Positions 13,860-27,075 of a stretch of 64,000 bases of DNA are shown piece after piece. A program made the position numbers and the translations under genes. The stretch covers positions 2,179,234 to 2,243,233 of the forward strand of contig KL647302.1 of the NCBI GenBank assembly GCA_000727475.1, given 5' to 3'. The stretch comes from Sarcocystis neurona. Its lineage: Eukaryota > Apicomplexa > Conoidasida > Eucoccidiorida > Sarcocystidae. Each line of letters starts with the position of its first letter. The stretch's first letter is position 1. The notes below the pieces were generated by a model, which saw only the letters and a program-made list of their open reading frames with translations, had not been told where the DNA came from and made no database searches.

Positions 13860-16800
13860 GTCTGTGCGCGTATGTACTGCGGCCGTCGCCTCTGTGTATA
13901 TATTATATATATGTACATGTGTGTGTGTGTACTGCGCTCTCATCTGTGTGTTTATATATGTGGGTGCGTGTGTTGTGCTGCGTGTGTAGCTGTCGGAAGA
14001 TTTTGTCGGAGGAAACGCAAGGTGGCGGTGGCGGGTTTACGGGGCGGGTGTTGTCGAGTATCCAGGGGCTGATGAAGCTGTGCAACCATCCTTCCCTCAT
14101 CAAGTCCCAGTGCAGCCTTCTGCAAGTAGGTCCTCTCCAATTTCTCGCGAGAGTTGCACAGGAGAAAAATTTCTCTACGCATTTCCTCGACTTCCGTCTC
14201 TGCCTTCGTCAGGCGCCCTCCTCTTCTGTGTAGGCGAGGGTGAAAGTGACGCAAGTTGGTACTTCTGTATCTAGAGAACGTACACACAAATAGGCAAGGC
14301 CTGTGTAAGCATTTACGCTGGCGTCTACATAGTGGCATATATATATATGTAATGCGGACAGATAGGCGATATTTGTCTGTATATATACTGTCCCATCGGT
14401 GTCTAGACACGTGTACTTTCCTTTCTCTCCCTCTCTTTTTTTGTCTGCTTGGCATTCTCTCTGTTTTTCTCTTTGTTGTCTGTCTATTATTCTGTCTGCT
14501 TTCTTTCTGCGCTCTCTGTCTAAATATACACATTTATAGGAACAGCAAGAGAGAGAAACGAGTGTCACGCTTTGTTTATATATCTGTGCCACAACAGCGT
14601 GAGTCTCCGGTGGGGCCCCGCTACTCCCTTCTTCCTGTTTTGTGGACGACACCCAGACAAAAGCGAAGAGAAAGCTTTTCTGCTGCCGCCAGTTTTATTT
14701 GTGCTGGCCTCTCCTACTTTGCCCGCACGTGAAGTGACGGCATTGTGTCCCTCTCCCCCCCAGTCCCACAGAAAAGACGCCAAGTTTATTCTCCTTCTTC
14801 GTTGCTGCTGATGTGGCACTTCTCTGTCCGACTTCCCAAGCAAATTCGAAGAAGGCGGCAAACCTCTCCTTTCTCGTCTTCTTCTGCTGCTGCTCCTGCT
14901 CCTGCTGTTCCTCTCTTTCCTTGGTGGGCGCGCCAGTGCTGAGAAGCCTGACAAGGACGAGACAACGCCGCGCAGGATGTTCGTTTTATCGGGGGGTTCC
15001 TGTCTTCTCTTCTGCCTCTGTCCTTCGAATTCCGAGGAAGAAGAAACGAAGAAAGGCGGAATCGGAGGAAAACACGAAACCCAACATCAAATTTGAAAGC
15101 TGCTCTATTTCTCTCTCTATATATGTATGTGTACACGTAAACGTACATATCAATATCCGCATATATATATATATATATATATGAATTCACATACATATAT
15201 ATGTGCATGCATATACACATACATATATGTCGATATATGGTGGCTGAGAGAGATGCACCACCTCTATAAGAAATGGTAGCATGTGTCGATAAATACCTGG
15301 ATGCCACGTATGCGCACATAGATATACACACATATATATGAATTCACATGTATATCTGCATACGTGTATACACACATATGCATATATAACGAGTGAGAGA
15401 GACGCTCATTATGTAAGAAATGTTTGCGTGTGTCGACCAATATCTGCCGCAGACACGTCTAAGCAGCTGCTGTGTGGCTGCGTATATCGCTGGGTTAGTG
15501 CTGGACTGCCGTGCACCTGTAGAAGGAAAGGCACCCGAGCGTCTGTGTGTATAATATATAGAGTCAAGACTCGTGTGGCTCTAAAGCTAACCAAACTCTC
15601 ATATGCAGATGAGTATACGTACATATATATATAAATCCTTCTTCCGACAAACATATACATATATATATGTATGTTGCTACCGACACACATCTGTATACAC
15701 GTATATATATATATATACGTGTCAATTTTTTTTCCGTAGATATATATATATATATGTATATCTCCAGGTATTTATATATACATATATATGTCTCTATCTT
15801 TTTTTTGTAGATATACATGTATATATATACGTGTCTATCTTTTTTCCGTGATCCATATATATATATATATATATCCAGATACACGTGTATATATATATAA
15901 ATACGTGTCTATCATTCTTCCGATATATGTATACACATATATATATGTGTGTGTCGGTGTTTCCTCGTCTCTTCTTCTTGTATATGTGTGAAAACATTTG
16001 GAAATAATTTTTGACGTGAAGACAGGCGTGGCTGGGACGGCTCTGTAGTGCAGGCGTCTTTGCATGTGTATCTGCAGATTTGCTGCTGGTGTACTTCTTC
16101 TCCATTTTCTTGTCGAGTAGCTCGAGCGAGCAGAAATTTGCAGTGCAACATGTGCAGGTGTGTGCGCGTCGACTGTGCGATCTTTCTGACCGATTCCCAG
16201 GGTTTCGAAAAGTGCGAAAAGTTCTTCGAAGACCTGGATCTTGAAGGCAGCAAGGCACGTTGCAGATCTGTTCGGGCAGAGGTATCGGGAAAATTACTTC
16301 TCCTCTCCAGGTGAACTTCTTCTTTCTTTTGCACTCCGTCCCTCTTTTGAAAAGCAACAACGGGCTACGTGTCGTCGTTCGTGCATTTCTCTGGGAACTG
16401 TGCGTCTCTGTAGCTGCTCAACTTTTTCTTCTCTCTCTATACATACCGACGTATATACGTATATATGCGTGCACACCGATATACACATATGTATATGTGT
16501 ACGTGGAGATTTATAGACATACATGTCTATTAGATTAGGTCTTCTCTCTCTTTCTTCATATATATGCACACGTAAATATATGTGTAGATGCACGTATACA
16601 CAAACATACATATATATGTGCATGTCCATAGGTATATACGTATACACACATACAGATGTACGTGCAGGCATATACACGTATACACATACATAGGTAGATG
16701 TACATATGGATATAGATGTGTATGCACTTTTGTATATATAGAGAGGTAGTTGTGTAATGTGTGTGAATTGGGCAACAGAAGCGTTTTCTGCGATCTCTGA

Positions 16801-19800
16801 GAAAAAGCGTCTTTTTCATGTTTTGGTAAAGTTCTACCCCAACATACCTCTTCTTGCTGAGCTTGGTGACGCTCTCCTCGACGGCCTCTTCCGCTCCTCT
16901 CTTCCCTCCTCTCTGCACACATCTGTCACATTTCTCTTCTCTGTCATTCTCCATATCTTTCCACACATAGATATATGTATACACATATATATTACATACA
17001 TATATACACATATTTACATATATTTATATATACATATATATGTAAATGTGTACGTTTACATATATATATATATATATACATACGTGTATTTGTATACGTC
17101 TACGTATATATATATAGAGAGAGAGGGAGAGAGAGATCTATGTATACGTTTGAGTAGTCATATATATATATATGGGTTTGGTCATAGTAAAATATCTACA
17201 CATGCAGATGCGTGAGAACATATATATATATATATGTATATCGTTAAATGTCAATGTAGATGTGTATAAGCGTATGTATATATTATAGATGTACGTATAT
17301 GTTCTTTCTGAGGAAGTGAATAGTTTTGTGCAGATTGACTTGCAGCGATGACCGGGTCGGTGCTCGCTGCGTCTAAACGAGAGGACACGTTTTTTTGAGA
17401 CTGAAGCAGCTTTCGCGGACCTGTCGCACAAACATGGGAATTTCCTCCTTTCATTTTGCCCTCCAAACTTCTCCTCCTCCTCCTTTTTTTCCTCCCGTCT
17501 GCCGCTTTTTTGCTTCTGCTGTCGCCTGGTGGCCTCCGTTTCCCTTCGCTGATCGTCTTCATATTCTCCTCTCTTTTCTTTCTGTCCCGTTCTCTGCTGT
17601 CCTTTCTCGTCTTCCCTTTTCTCTTTTGTTTTGCGACTCTTCTTCTCCATCATTTTCCGCCTTTCCTTCTCGATCTCTCTCGCTTTCCCATTCTCCTTCC
17701 TTTTCTCAGTCTTCTCTTCTCATATATAACTTCGTAGGCAAACTTGCAGATACTCTCTTACCGACCTCTTGCCACAGCACGGACAGAAGACACACCGACA
17801 TCCTTTCTTTTTCGTCATATGAATATATTTAATCTAACTGGAAGTCCATTTATAACTGCAAAGTCTCTTGTCGCTGGCCTTCTCTTGAGTTCAGATACAC
17901 GATTCAGCTATGACCTACGTGGCTACACATATCAGTCTTTACCTATCTATACACACACACACATATATATGTATGTGTGTATGCCTATGCATATAAGTAT
18001 TTATCTCTCTCTATATATATGTATATGTGTATTTATTTATTTGTGTGTATCTACTCTTTTCCTCTCGCTCTCTCTCTCTATGTGTGTGTATACTCTGGTT
18101 TTGATTTTCCCTTCTCTTTCTGGTATATAGTCTCCTGTGTATCCCTGGAGACACACCCATACATATACCTGTATGTACGTAGATGGATTCTTTGCCTTTT
18201 TCTGACTTTCTACAAGGTGCGTGTACACGTCGCGTCTTGAGAGATAAATCGTCGGCCTTTTCTGTACCACTTGTCGCTTTCTGCCGGTGCCGTAGCTTCT
18301 TCGAAGTTCCTTTTTGGGTGGGGGCAGCAGTCGAAGTGCGGCCCGTGCGTCCATCCCGCGGCGGGTCGCTTTACTTCCTCTGCAGACTCGGTACCTCCGA
18401 CACATGCATGCCCTACATACACGTAGACGTACTTTCGTAATTCATCCACTTTTCTAGTAGTCGTCTCTTCTCTGTCTTTTCTCTCTTCTCTGAGGACCCC
18501 TTTTTCTCGTGGGGACGAGGAAATGTGTCGGCTGCTTCTGCACATATACAAACACTTTAAAAACGCGCGACACACTCGGAGGTGTGGGACGCACTTCGAT
18601 AAATCCACCACATCGCAAAGCTGCGACGTATCTCTAGGGTGACCCTACTTACTTCTCGTATCTTCATATATATGCATGTGTGTACATACATACAAAGTAT
18701 TTTCATATATAGGTGATAAACCCACCACAGAACCAGCTGCGGCCTCCTTTAAGGATGCTCCTCCTTTCACCTCATACATACGTACATATGTACGTACGTC
18801 ATACACTCATCTATGTATATATATATGGAGGGGGATTGTCGCTGCTGGACAGAGCCAAGGCGCACAGAGAGAGACAGCAGAGAGAAACCGACGGAGGCAA
18901 CAAGAAGAGAGGGAGACACGGAGAGAGACGGGGAGACGGGGAGACGGCGAGAAGGGCCACGGGGAGACGGCGAGAGAGAGACACACAGAAAGAGATAAGG
19001 AGGAAGAGGATAGACCGCAAGATAGAGGCCGCTGCGGGGAGTGTCATGTTTTGCTGCTGCTGTTGCTGCAGACTCCTGGACGTGATTCGGACGACTACAA
19101 GAGACAAAGTCGTGTTGATCAGCAATTACACGCAGACTCTCGATTTGTTTGATCGCCTCTGCCGAGACAGCGGGTACCCCGTCGTACGGCTCGACGGACA
19201 AACGTCGATCAAAAAAAGGCACGCCATGATCACGGTGAGTCGCAGAGCCCGTTGCAACGCCTTTGCTCGTCGGTTTACACGTATAAACGCATGCACGTAC
19301 GTGGCTCCATGTAGGGAGAGAGGTGGGTGCAACTGCTACCTGCATTTGTACGTCTGTATACCTCTTTGTGTATAAACTTGCGGAGGTAATCATCTGCAGA
19401 ACGTTTAAGTCTGCCTTTGCCCGTATATTTACATATCCGTACATATATGTCTGTGTTTGTATGTAGCGAGAGAGGTAAACGTAACTACTACTGGCATCTA
19501 CACATCTATATATATAAATTTGTGATCACGCGCAGTTCTTTTCTGCCCGTGTGTATTGATATATATATATATATATACATGTACACGTACCTGTATACAT
19601 GTGTATTGGTAACGATTCAGTGTAACTGCCTGTCCATTGAAAGATCTATATACACATATAAATTTGTGGAAGTAAATATGTGTAGAACGTTTAAATCTGC
19701 TTCTGCCCGTGTACACACATATATATATATATATAAGGAGAGAGGTATTCGTACCTGCTACTTGTATTCATACATCTGTGTGTGTATGTATATAAGCATA

Positions 19801-22568
19801 CATATATGTATGCATATGTAAACTTGTGGAAGTAAATATTTGCAGAACGTCTAAGTCTGCCTTTGCCCGTGTATTTATCACATGTGTATATATGTATATG
19901 TGAGGAAGGAGGTATTTGTACATGCTACGTGCGGGTGCCGATCTGTGTATGTACATATACATAAATTTACGAAAGTAAACGTGTGAAGGCCGCTAGAGCG
20001 TCTCGGCTGTGAGAGGGTGCTGGGCAGAGAGAGAGGAGAGGTGACTGGTGGAATGGCGGGTGAGTCGTATATGGGGAAGATAACGAAAAGGAGATGAAAA
20101 GGAAGGAAAAAAAAGGCGAAGACGAAGAAGAAGTGGAGAAGGGAGCACAACAGGGAAGAAAAGAAAGGGAGGAAAAGAGATAGAGAGGACAGGAAGAAAT
20201 CCGGTAAAGATCTGTGAGGCCTCAATATAAGCGTCCTCTTCTTCTGGAGAGAGGAAGAGAGGGCGAGAGAAGAGAGGGAGGGGAAGCGCATGCATACTGC
20301 GTTGAATTCCTCGAGACGATTTGAGAAGGTGAAGACAAACGCCACAAGACACACGCAGGCATTTATTCGTCTTTCTGTATATGTCTCCACCTGTCTGTTT
20401 ATCTATCTATTCACCATACCGACCTGTCTACTTGTCCGTCTATCTATATCTATCCATTTGTCTGCCAACCTGTCTTTTTATCGGTCTCCGGCTCTCTGTT
20501 TATATATGTGTCCATTCATCTCTCTACCGGTCTATTGACTGATCTATCTTATATGTCCGTGTCTGTCTCTTTACCTACGTGTCTACCGCTGTCTATCTGC
20601 AGAGACAGAAAAGGATAGAGGGAAAGACAGAGTGGCGAAGAGGAACCCGCAGAAAGACAGACAGAAACGCAAAAGAGAGAAAGACAAATGTAGGAAGAGA
20701 AAGAGAATTGAGATCCACACAGAAGACAGCAGAAGTCAGTGTCACTTTTGTGGCAAAATCAGCAGCGTCTGTCTTCCTCTCCCTCCCTCTCTCGCCCTAT
20801 CTGTCTCTCTCTTCCTGTCTCCCTCTCTCTTCCTGTCTCCCTCTCTCTCTTCCCGTCTCCCTCTCTCTTCCTGTCTCCCTCTCTCTCTTCCTGTCTCCCC
20901 CTCCTCCTGTCTCCCCCTCCTCCTGTCTCCCCCTCCTCCTGTCTCCCTCTCGTCCTGTCTCCCTGTCTCCCCCTCTTCCCGTCTCCCTCTCTCTCTCTTC
21001 CCGTCTCCCTCTCTCTCTCTTCCCGTCTCCCTCTCGCTCTTCCTGCCTCTCTCTCTGTCATACACCACTTGATATTTGTTTGTATATATATATATATATA
21101 TGTATATATATACATACACCAGTTGATATTTGTATGCATATATATATATACATACATACACCACTTGCTATTTGTATATACATATATGTATATATATATA
21201 TACACACCACTTGATATATATATATATATCAGTTGATATTTGTGTATGTTTACACATGTGGGTGGTGTTGTATGTTGGGGGACCGAGTAGACCCCGTGTT
21301 GAAGGAGGTCTTTTTGCGTGGATGTTTTTGACTGCTGCTGTTCTTTTTGTGTGTTTTGTGGACTTCTCTGTTCTCCCTGCCACACCAACGCCCTCTTCTC
21401 TTGCGGTTTCTTCTTCTTCTCTCTGTTCGGCGGCGGTCTGGCAGAAATTCAACGACCCTGCAAATAACGAGGCCTTCGTTTTTCTGCTCTCGAGCAAGGC
21501 AGGGGGATGCGGCGTGAATTTAATAGGAGCAAATCGGCTTGTCCTGTTTGATCCTGACTGGAACCCTGCAAATGATAAACAGGTATAGACAGGCATTTCT
21601 TCTCATGAACAGCAACAAACGCAGATCCACACATACACGTATATGTATATGGGCAAGCGCACATCAATATATATACACATTTGTACATACACGTAAGTGT
21701 ATAGATGTATCAGGGTCAGGGACAGTACAAGATTTCTCTGTGGAAACGAAACTTGATAGATATATACATATATATATATGTCTATGGGTACATATATATG
21801 TGTGTATCTGTGTATGTGTTTGTAAGCAACGGTGGTGCTGCTGTCTTGTGTGTCACATATGCCTGTGAATATCTTTGCTGCTGCCCTCTCTCTGACACGT
21901 GGCTGCGATTTTCTTGGAGTATATGCACAAAAAGACTGCGCTTCTTCTGTACTTTTTTTTCTGCGCGTCGCGGCCTGGCCGCTGCTCCCCGTTCTTCTCC
22001 TCCTTCTTCACCTCCCTCCTCTGTTGGCCTCCTGCTCTCTTCCTCCCACTACCTACGACTGTCGCGACTGGGCCTGCTGTCGGTACTGCTGCTGCTGCTG
22101 GTGGCGCTGCTGGCGGGCCGGCGGCTGCTGGTACTGCTGCTTCTCAGGTGCTGCTGCTGCTTGTCCTGCTGCTGCTGCTGCTGTTCCGGTGCTGCTGCTG
22201 CTCCGGTGCTGCTGGTGGTGGTGGCGGGCTGCTGGTCGCTGAGTAGTAGCGGCAGGTTTGCTGCTCCTGAGCGGCGCCTCTCGTGGCTGTTGCTGCTGCT
22301 GCTCCACCTGCTGCAGGCGCTAGCCCGAGTTTGGCGAGACGGGCAAAAGAAGACGTGCTACATTTACCGCTTTTTCAGCACAGGCACTATCGAAGAAAAA
22401 ATCTACCAGGTATGGTACTGGCGCCTTGATATATTTCTATATGTCCGAAGCAACACCTACGGATAATATGATTCATAACCGCAAATGTTTCTGCACATGA
22501 GCACGTATTAAACTCAACGTCTGTATACGTCTATTTGTATGTTCGTCTATATTCACATACACAAATAC

Positions 22569-22616
<48 letters not shown>

Positions 22617-25600
22617 CTTTACACACTGATACACAGGCGACTTGTGTGTGTGGTAGCACTGGCAGTAGGCGTAGGAGTAGGAGGAGTAGCAGTAGTAGTA
22701 ATAGTACTAATTGTAATAGTAGTAGTAGTAAAAGTACTACTACCAGTAGTCGTAGCAGCAGTAGTAGCAGTAGCAGTACTAGGAGGGGGGGGGAACAGTA
22801 GTAGTTGTTGTACCAGTAGTAGTAGTAGTACTAGTACCAGTAGTAGTAGTAGCAGTGGTAGTAGTAGTAGTAATAATAGTAGTAGTAGTAGTGGCAGTAC
22901 TAGTAGTAGTACTACTATTACTACAAGTAATATCAGTAGTAGCAGCAGTAGGTCGAGTGGGTATGATAGTAGTAGTAGGAGTAGGAGTAGTAGTAGTAGT
23001 AGCAGTACCAGTATTACTACAAGTAGTATGAGTAGTAGCAGTAGTAGAAGGAGTACGAATAGTGGTAGTTGTAGAAGCAATAGCACCAGTAGTAGTAGTA
23101 GTAGCAGCGGTAGCAGCAGTAGTAGTAGCAGCGGTAGCAGTAGTAGTAGTAGTAGCGATAGCAGTAGAAGTAGTAACAGTGGTAGTAGTAGTAGCAGCAG
23201 TACTATCAGTAGTAGTACTAGTATTACTACACGTAGTATGGGTAGAAGCAGCACAGGGGGGTGTGGGAAAAGTAGTAGTAGTAGTAGAGAAGGCGCTGGA
23301 CGCGTTGACGTGGTGATGTGTACGTGAGTGAGTGTAAGTGATGATGTATAAATAACGAGTACTTTTCTCTGTTCTTTTTGGCAGAGCAACAAGCCGCTAT
23401 GAAGTTCTCGCCGAGGACGTGGAGAAGTTCTTCTTTTGATTGTTGCATGTATATACATATATATATCTATGTGTACATATATATATGTATAGACAACAAT
23501 GTTGAAGTCAATATACCTGCGTACTTGGGCGCGGGCATTTCCACACCTCTTGTTGAGTTTCGCTACACACAAAGAGGTGCTCACAAATTTATGTAGACAC
23601 GTGTATAGACGAGTATGTGTGAGTTTCTCTACACAGACGGAGACATACTCACAAATTTTTTGTAGACAGATGTTTTTCTTTTTCTTAACAAATATGGAGG
23701 CGTGGGTATGTTGGTTCCCCTGTCCACCCTCAGGCATCCTCAAAGGGGGGTATAAACAAATATATGTACCTGCGTTCGACTGCATAGATAGCAGCCACAT
23801 ATGCGTATGTGTGCAGGTGCCCCACGAGCGAAGAGGAACAGCCAGAAAAAGTGTAGATTCTTCTGCGAGATTGGAGCAGGTTCTCCGTAGTCGCAGCCAC
23901 TGAGAGAAAGACACAGAAGCAGCTTCTCTTGAACAGAGCGACTTTTGCGGCTGCGCCACAACATGCAGCAGATATCCGAAGAAGCTGCGTGTGAGCACTC
24001 CTGACACGTGTTTCTTGTTTGGCAGCTTATCAACAGAAACGAAAACATCGGAGACAAGAAAAGAAAAAGAAGGAAACCACATCCCACACCTGGTACAGGT
24101 CCTCTTCTCCGGTGTTACTGCTTTCATCCTGCCCCTCTCTTTCGATAGAGACATATATGTACACTCTCAAATATCTACCATACACATATATGTATGAATA
24201 CGTGTGTGTGCCTGTCCTCTCTGTACGCTTGAATACGTAGTCACGGCTGACTTCCTGCTCCTCTCTCTGTCTCTGTGTGTGTCTCTCTTTTTCTCCCCTA
24301 TATATATATATATATGTGCATGCACGTGTATTATGTGTATGCTTGTACGCTTCAGAATGTATTGGTGACTGTGACTGTCTCCGTGTCTCTTCTTTCTTCC
24401 TCTATTGTCTCTCTCTAATCTACATATATATATATATATATTTGTGTGGTTTTTTTGCCTGTGCTTATCTCTGTATATTATGTATGTCTATATCTGTGTG
24501 TATGCCTGTACGCTTGAATGCATGCATGACGTAGGTGTGTGCACCACGTCTGCGCATGCAGAAACTTGCGTTCATGAGCGGCTTCGAATTTTTCGTTCTC
24601 TTTTGCTTCACTTTAGCGACAAATATGCAAAGACGGGTTGAGCTCGATGTTGGTCAGCGAAGGCGAAAACCAAATCAAAGACAGGTATGTACATGCACAC
24701 CTGCATGCTTGTACAAGTACACATATATATATATATATATATAAGTATGTGCACACTCTCATATACATATATGAGTGTATATATGCATACATGTATGTAT
24801 CTACCTTCACTTACGTAGTCCTGTACTGCATGTATATATATATATATATCACTACATATACACACACATACATATGCATAGGTGTAGATATATTCACATA
24901 CGTGTGGAACCTCATTTACATGCTCGTACTTATGTACGCCTGCACGGCATCTGCCACGTATATAGATATATATGTATGTCCTCACATACACGTACAAGTA
25001 GATATATATATGTGCATAAGCACATACACTTACAGACGCTTGCTTTGCATGTCAACCCTGCAATAGATATATATATATATACATATGTTGTATATCTGTG
25101 TGTACGTTTGTATGTATGTATGTACATTTGTTAGTTAGGTATACGCCTGCAGTGTATGTAAGTCGATGTTTTTTCCCGAATCCACATCGGTTTGCACTTC
25201 TTTTCCTCTTGTACGTTCAAAGGAGAAACTTCTTCCCTACAAGTCACTGGAGCAGACTAGCCTTTGCGCATGCATGCCCACGCATCTTCTAAGCGGTAGC
25301 TGTACAGCATAAAAAGGAGATAAAAAGGTAGGAGGCAGGCGTCTGTATTTCTCAAGCCATCAGAGGGCTAATAGTTATAGCAGTCCTCGTCGGTGAACAC
25401 ACACACGTGGTTGACGTACACCGCTGTGTAGGTGAGGAAACTCTTCGCACAGCGAGAGACGCTTCCAGACTCAGCTTCGATATGTACTACAGGGATGAAC
25501 AGAGCCCAGGACAACGTCACATTGCGTAATGTTAATATATAAATATGTGTGTGTACGTCCTTAGCTTGAGCTAGATCAAAATACACCTATATGCCTATAT

Positions 25601-27024
25601 AGATGGACGTAGTTAGCTTGAGGTGACTCATACACACGCACACACACACACACATACACACACACACACACATACACACACACACATGCATACAGACATA
25701 CATACGTATATCCTTACGTACCTACGCATATTTGTACATCACACAGACACACATACACACACACACACATATCCATAGACAGATACCTATATATATATAG
25801 ATATAGGTAGATAGATAGATACACACACGTGCATTTACACATACGAATACACACACACACACACACAAAAGCATACATGGACAGACAGACACATAGATAT
25901 ATATAGATACATACGTACATTTATACTTCGTACATACACACACATACGAATACATACACGTACACACATACAGACACATACATAGACAGACAGACGCATA
26001 TATATATATATATATGTATCCAAAGATACAAACCTCCATTTATACATCACATATGCGTACACATACGTGTACATACACACGTGAGGGCCTGCGTTCGCAC
26101 GTGTTTGTTTATTTTGCCTGCGGGGGAGGGACGCTGTTGTGACTGTCGCTGCACGGCATGGCCTGCCTGTCGACGTGAGTAGATATATGAAGTAGAGACT
26201 TGCACATGAGTTTTATGCGTTGATATTTGCAGTCGTTGCTTGCCTATTTTCTCCACATTCTTCGTGGGGGGAGGATGCGCATCACTTTTTTCTGGTAGCA
26301 GAAAAGAATGAAAAAGAGCCCCCGCCGGGCGGGACGGAGAAATTGCGTCCCGCGGCGGAAGACTGCGCGGCGCTGCAGTCCTCCGCGACCACCGCCGAGG
26401 GGGGATCGCAGCAGTGAGAATTTGACTCCGTCCCCATCCAGGTGTGGACAAGCTGCATATTCAAGCAAGGGGAGCTTGGAAAATACACAGCCGAGCAGCC
26501 TTCTTCTTTTCCCCATCTTTTCCTCCACAAGCCTGCTACGTGTCTGCATCTGCATCACACACCCACATATATATAGTCGCCTGCTCACGTATGCGTTTTT
26601 GGCTGGGAGGGGGGGGGGGTTATTCGTCGAATGTATGCGAAACTCTCTCCTGCCCGGCAGAACAGTCTTTGTGTGTGTGTGAGAGAGAGAAGCAAGAAAC
26701 GCCGTCTCAGCTTGCTGCGTAAGACGTTTCCTGCTGCGGTGTCAGCATGCAGTGCTGCTGCGAATGTATTCGTCTCCCTTTTCTCTCCCATTTCTTCTTT
26801 CCTTCGTTGTCTTTTTATTTGATGTCTGCAGCTTGTCTACAGAGCTAGTGAAGGACCTCTTCCGACTGCGGGAAGATACAGTCTCAGATACCCATGACAT
26901 GCTCGACTGCCAGCGCTGCTTCGCTTCTTCCGCGAACGGCTCGCGCCTGCGTCCCGCACGTACGTCCACGTAGAGAAGTTGTCGCTTCTATTTATATATT
27001 CGTCTTCTCTATGTCTCACCCACC

Positions 27025-27075
<51 letters not shown>

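Noticed and set aside
20765..21062. Regularly spaced repeat units that might suggest a CRISPR-like array
   Set aside because: Units are variable homopyrimidine slippage repeats without unique spacers, in a eukaryotic intron.
22644..23327. 227-codon serine/valine-rich open frame on the plus strand
   Set aside because: Pure consequence of AGT/GTA triplets lacking stops; no initiation context or domain.
22619..24154. 511-codon leucine-rich open frame on the minus strand
   Set aside because: Its central part is the complement of the AGT triplet tract and it lies wholly inside RAD54 intron 13. Leucine runs are produced by the repeat; no family similarity in the rest.
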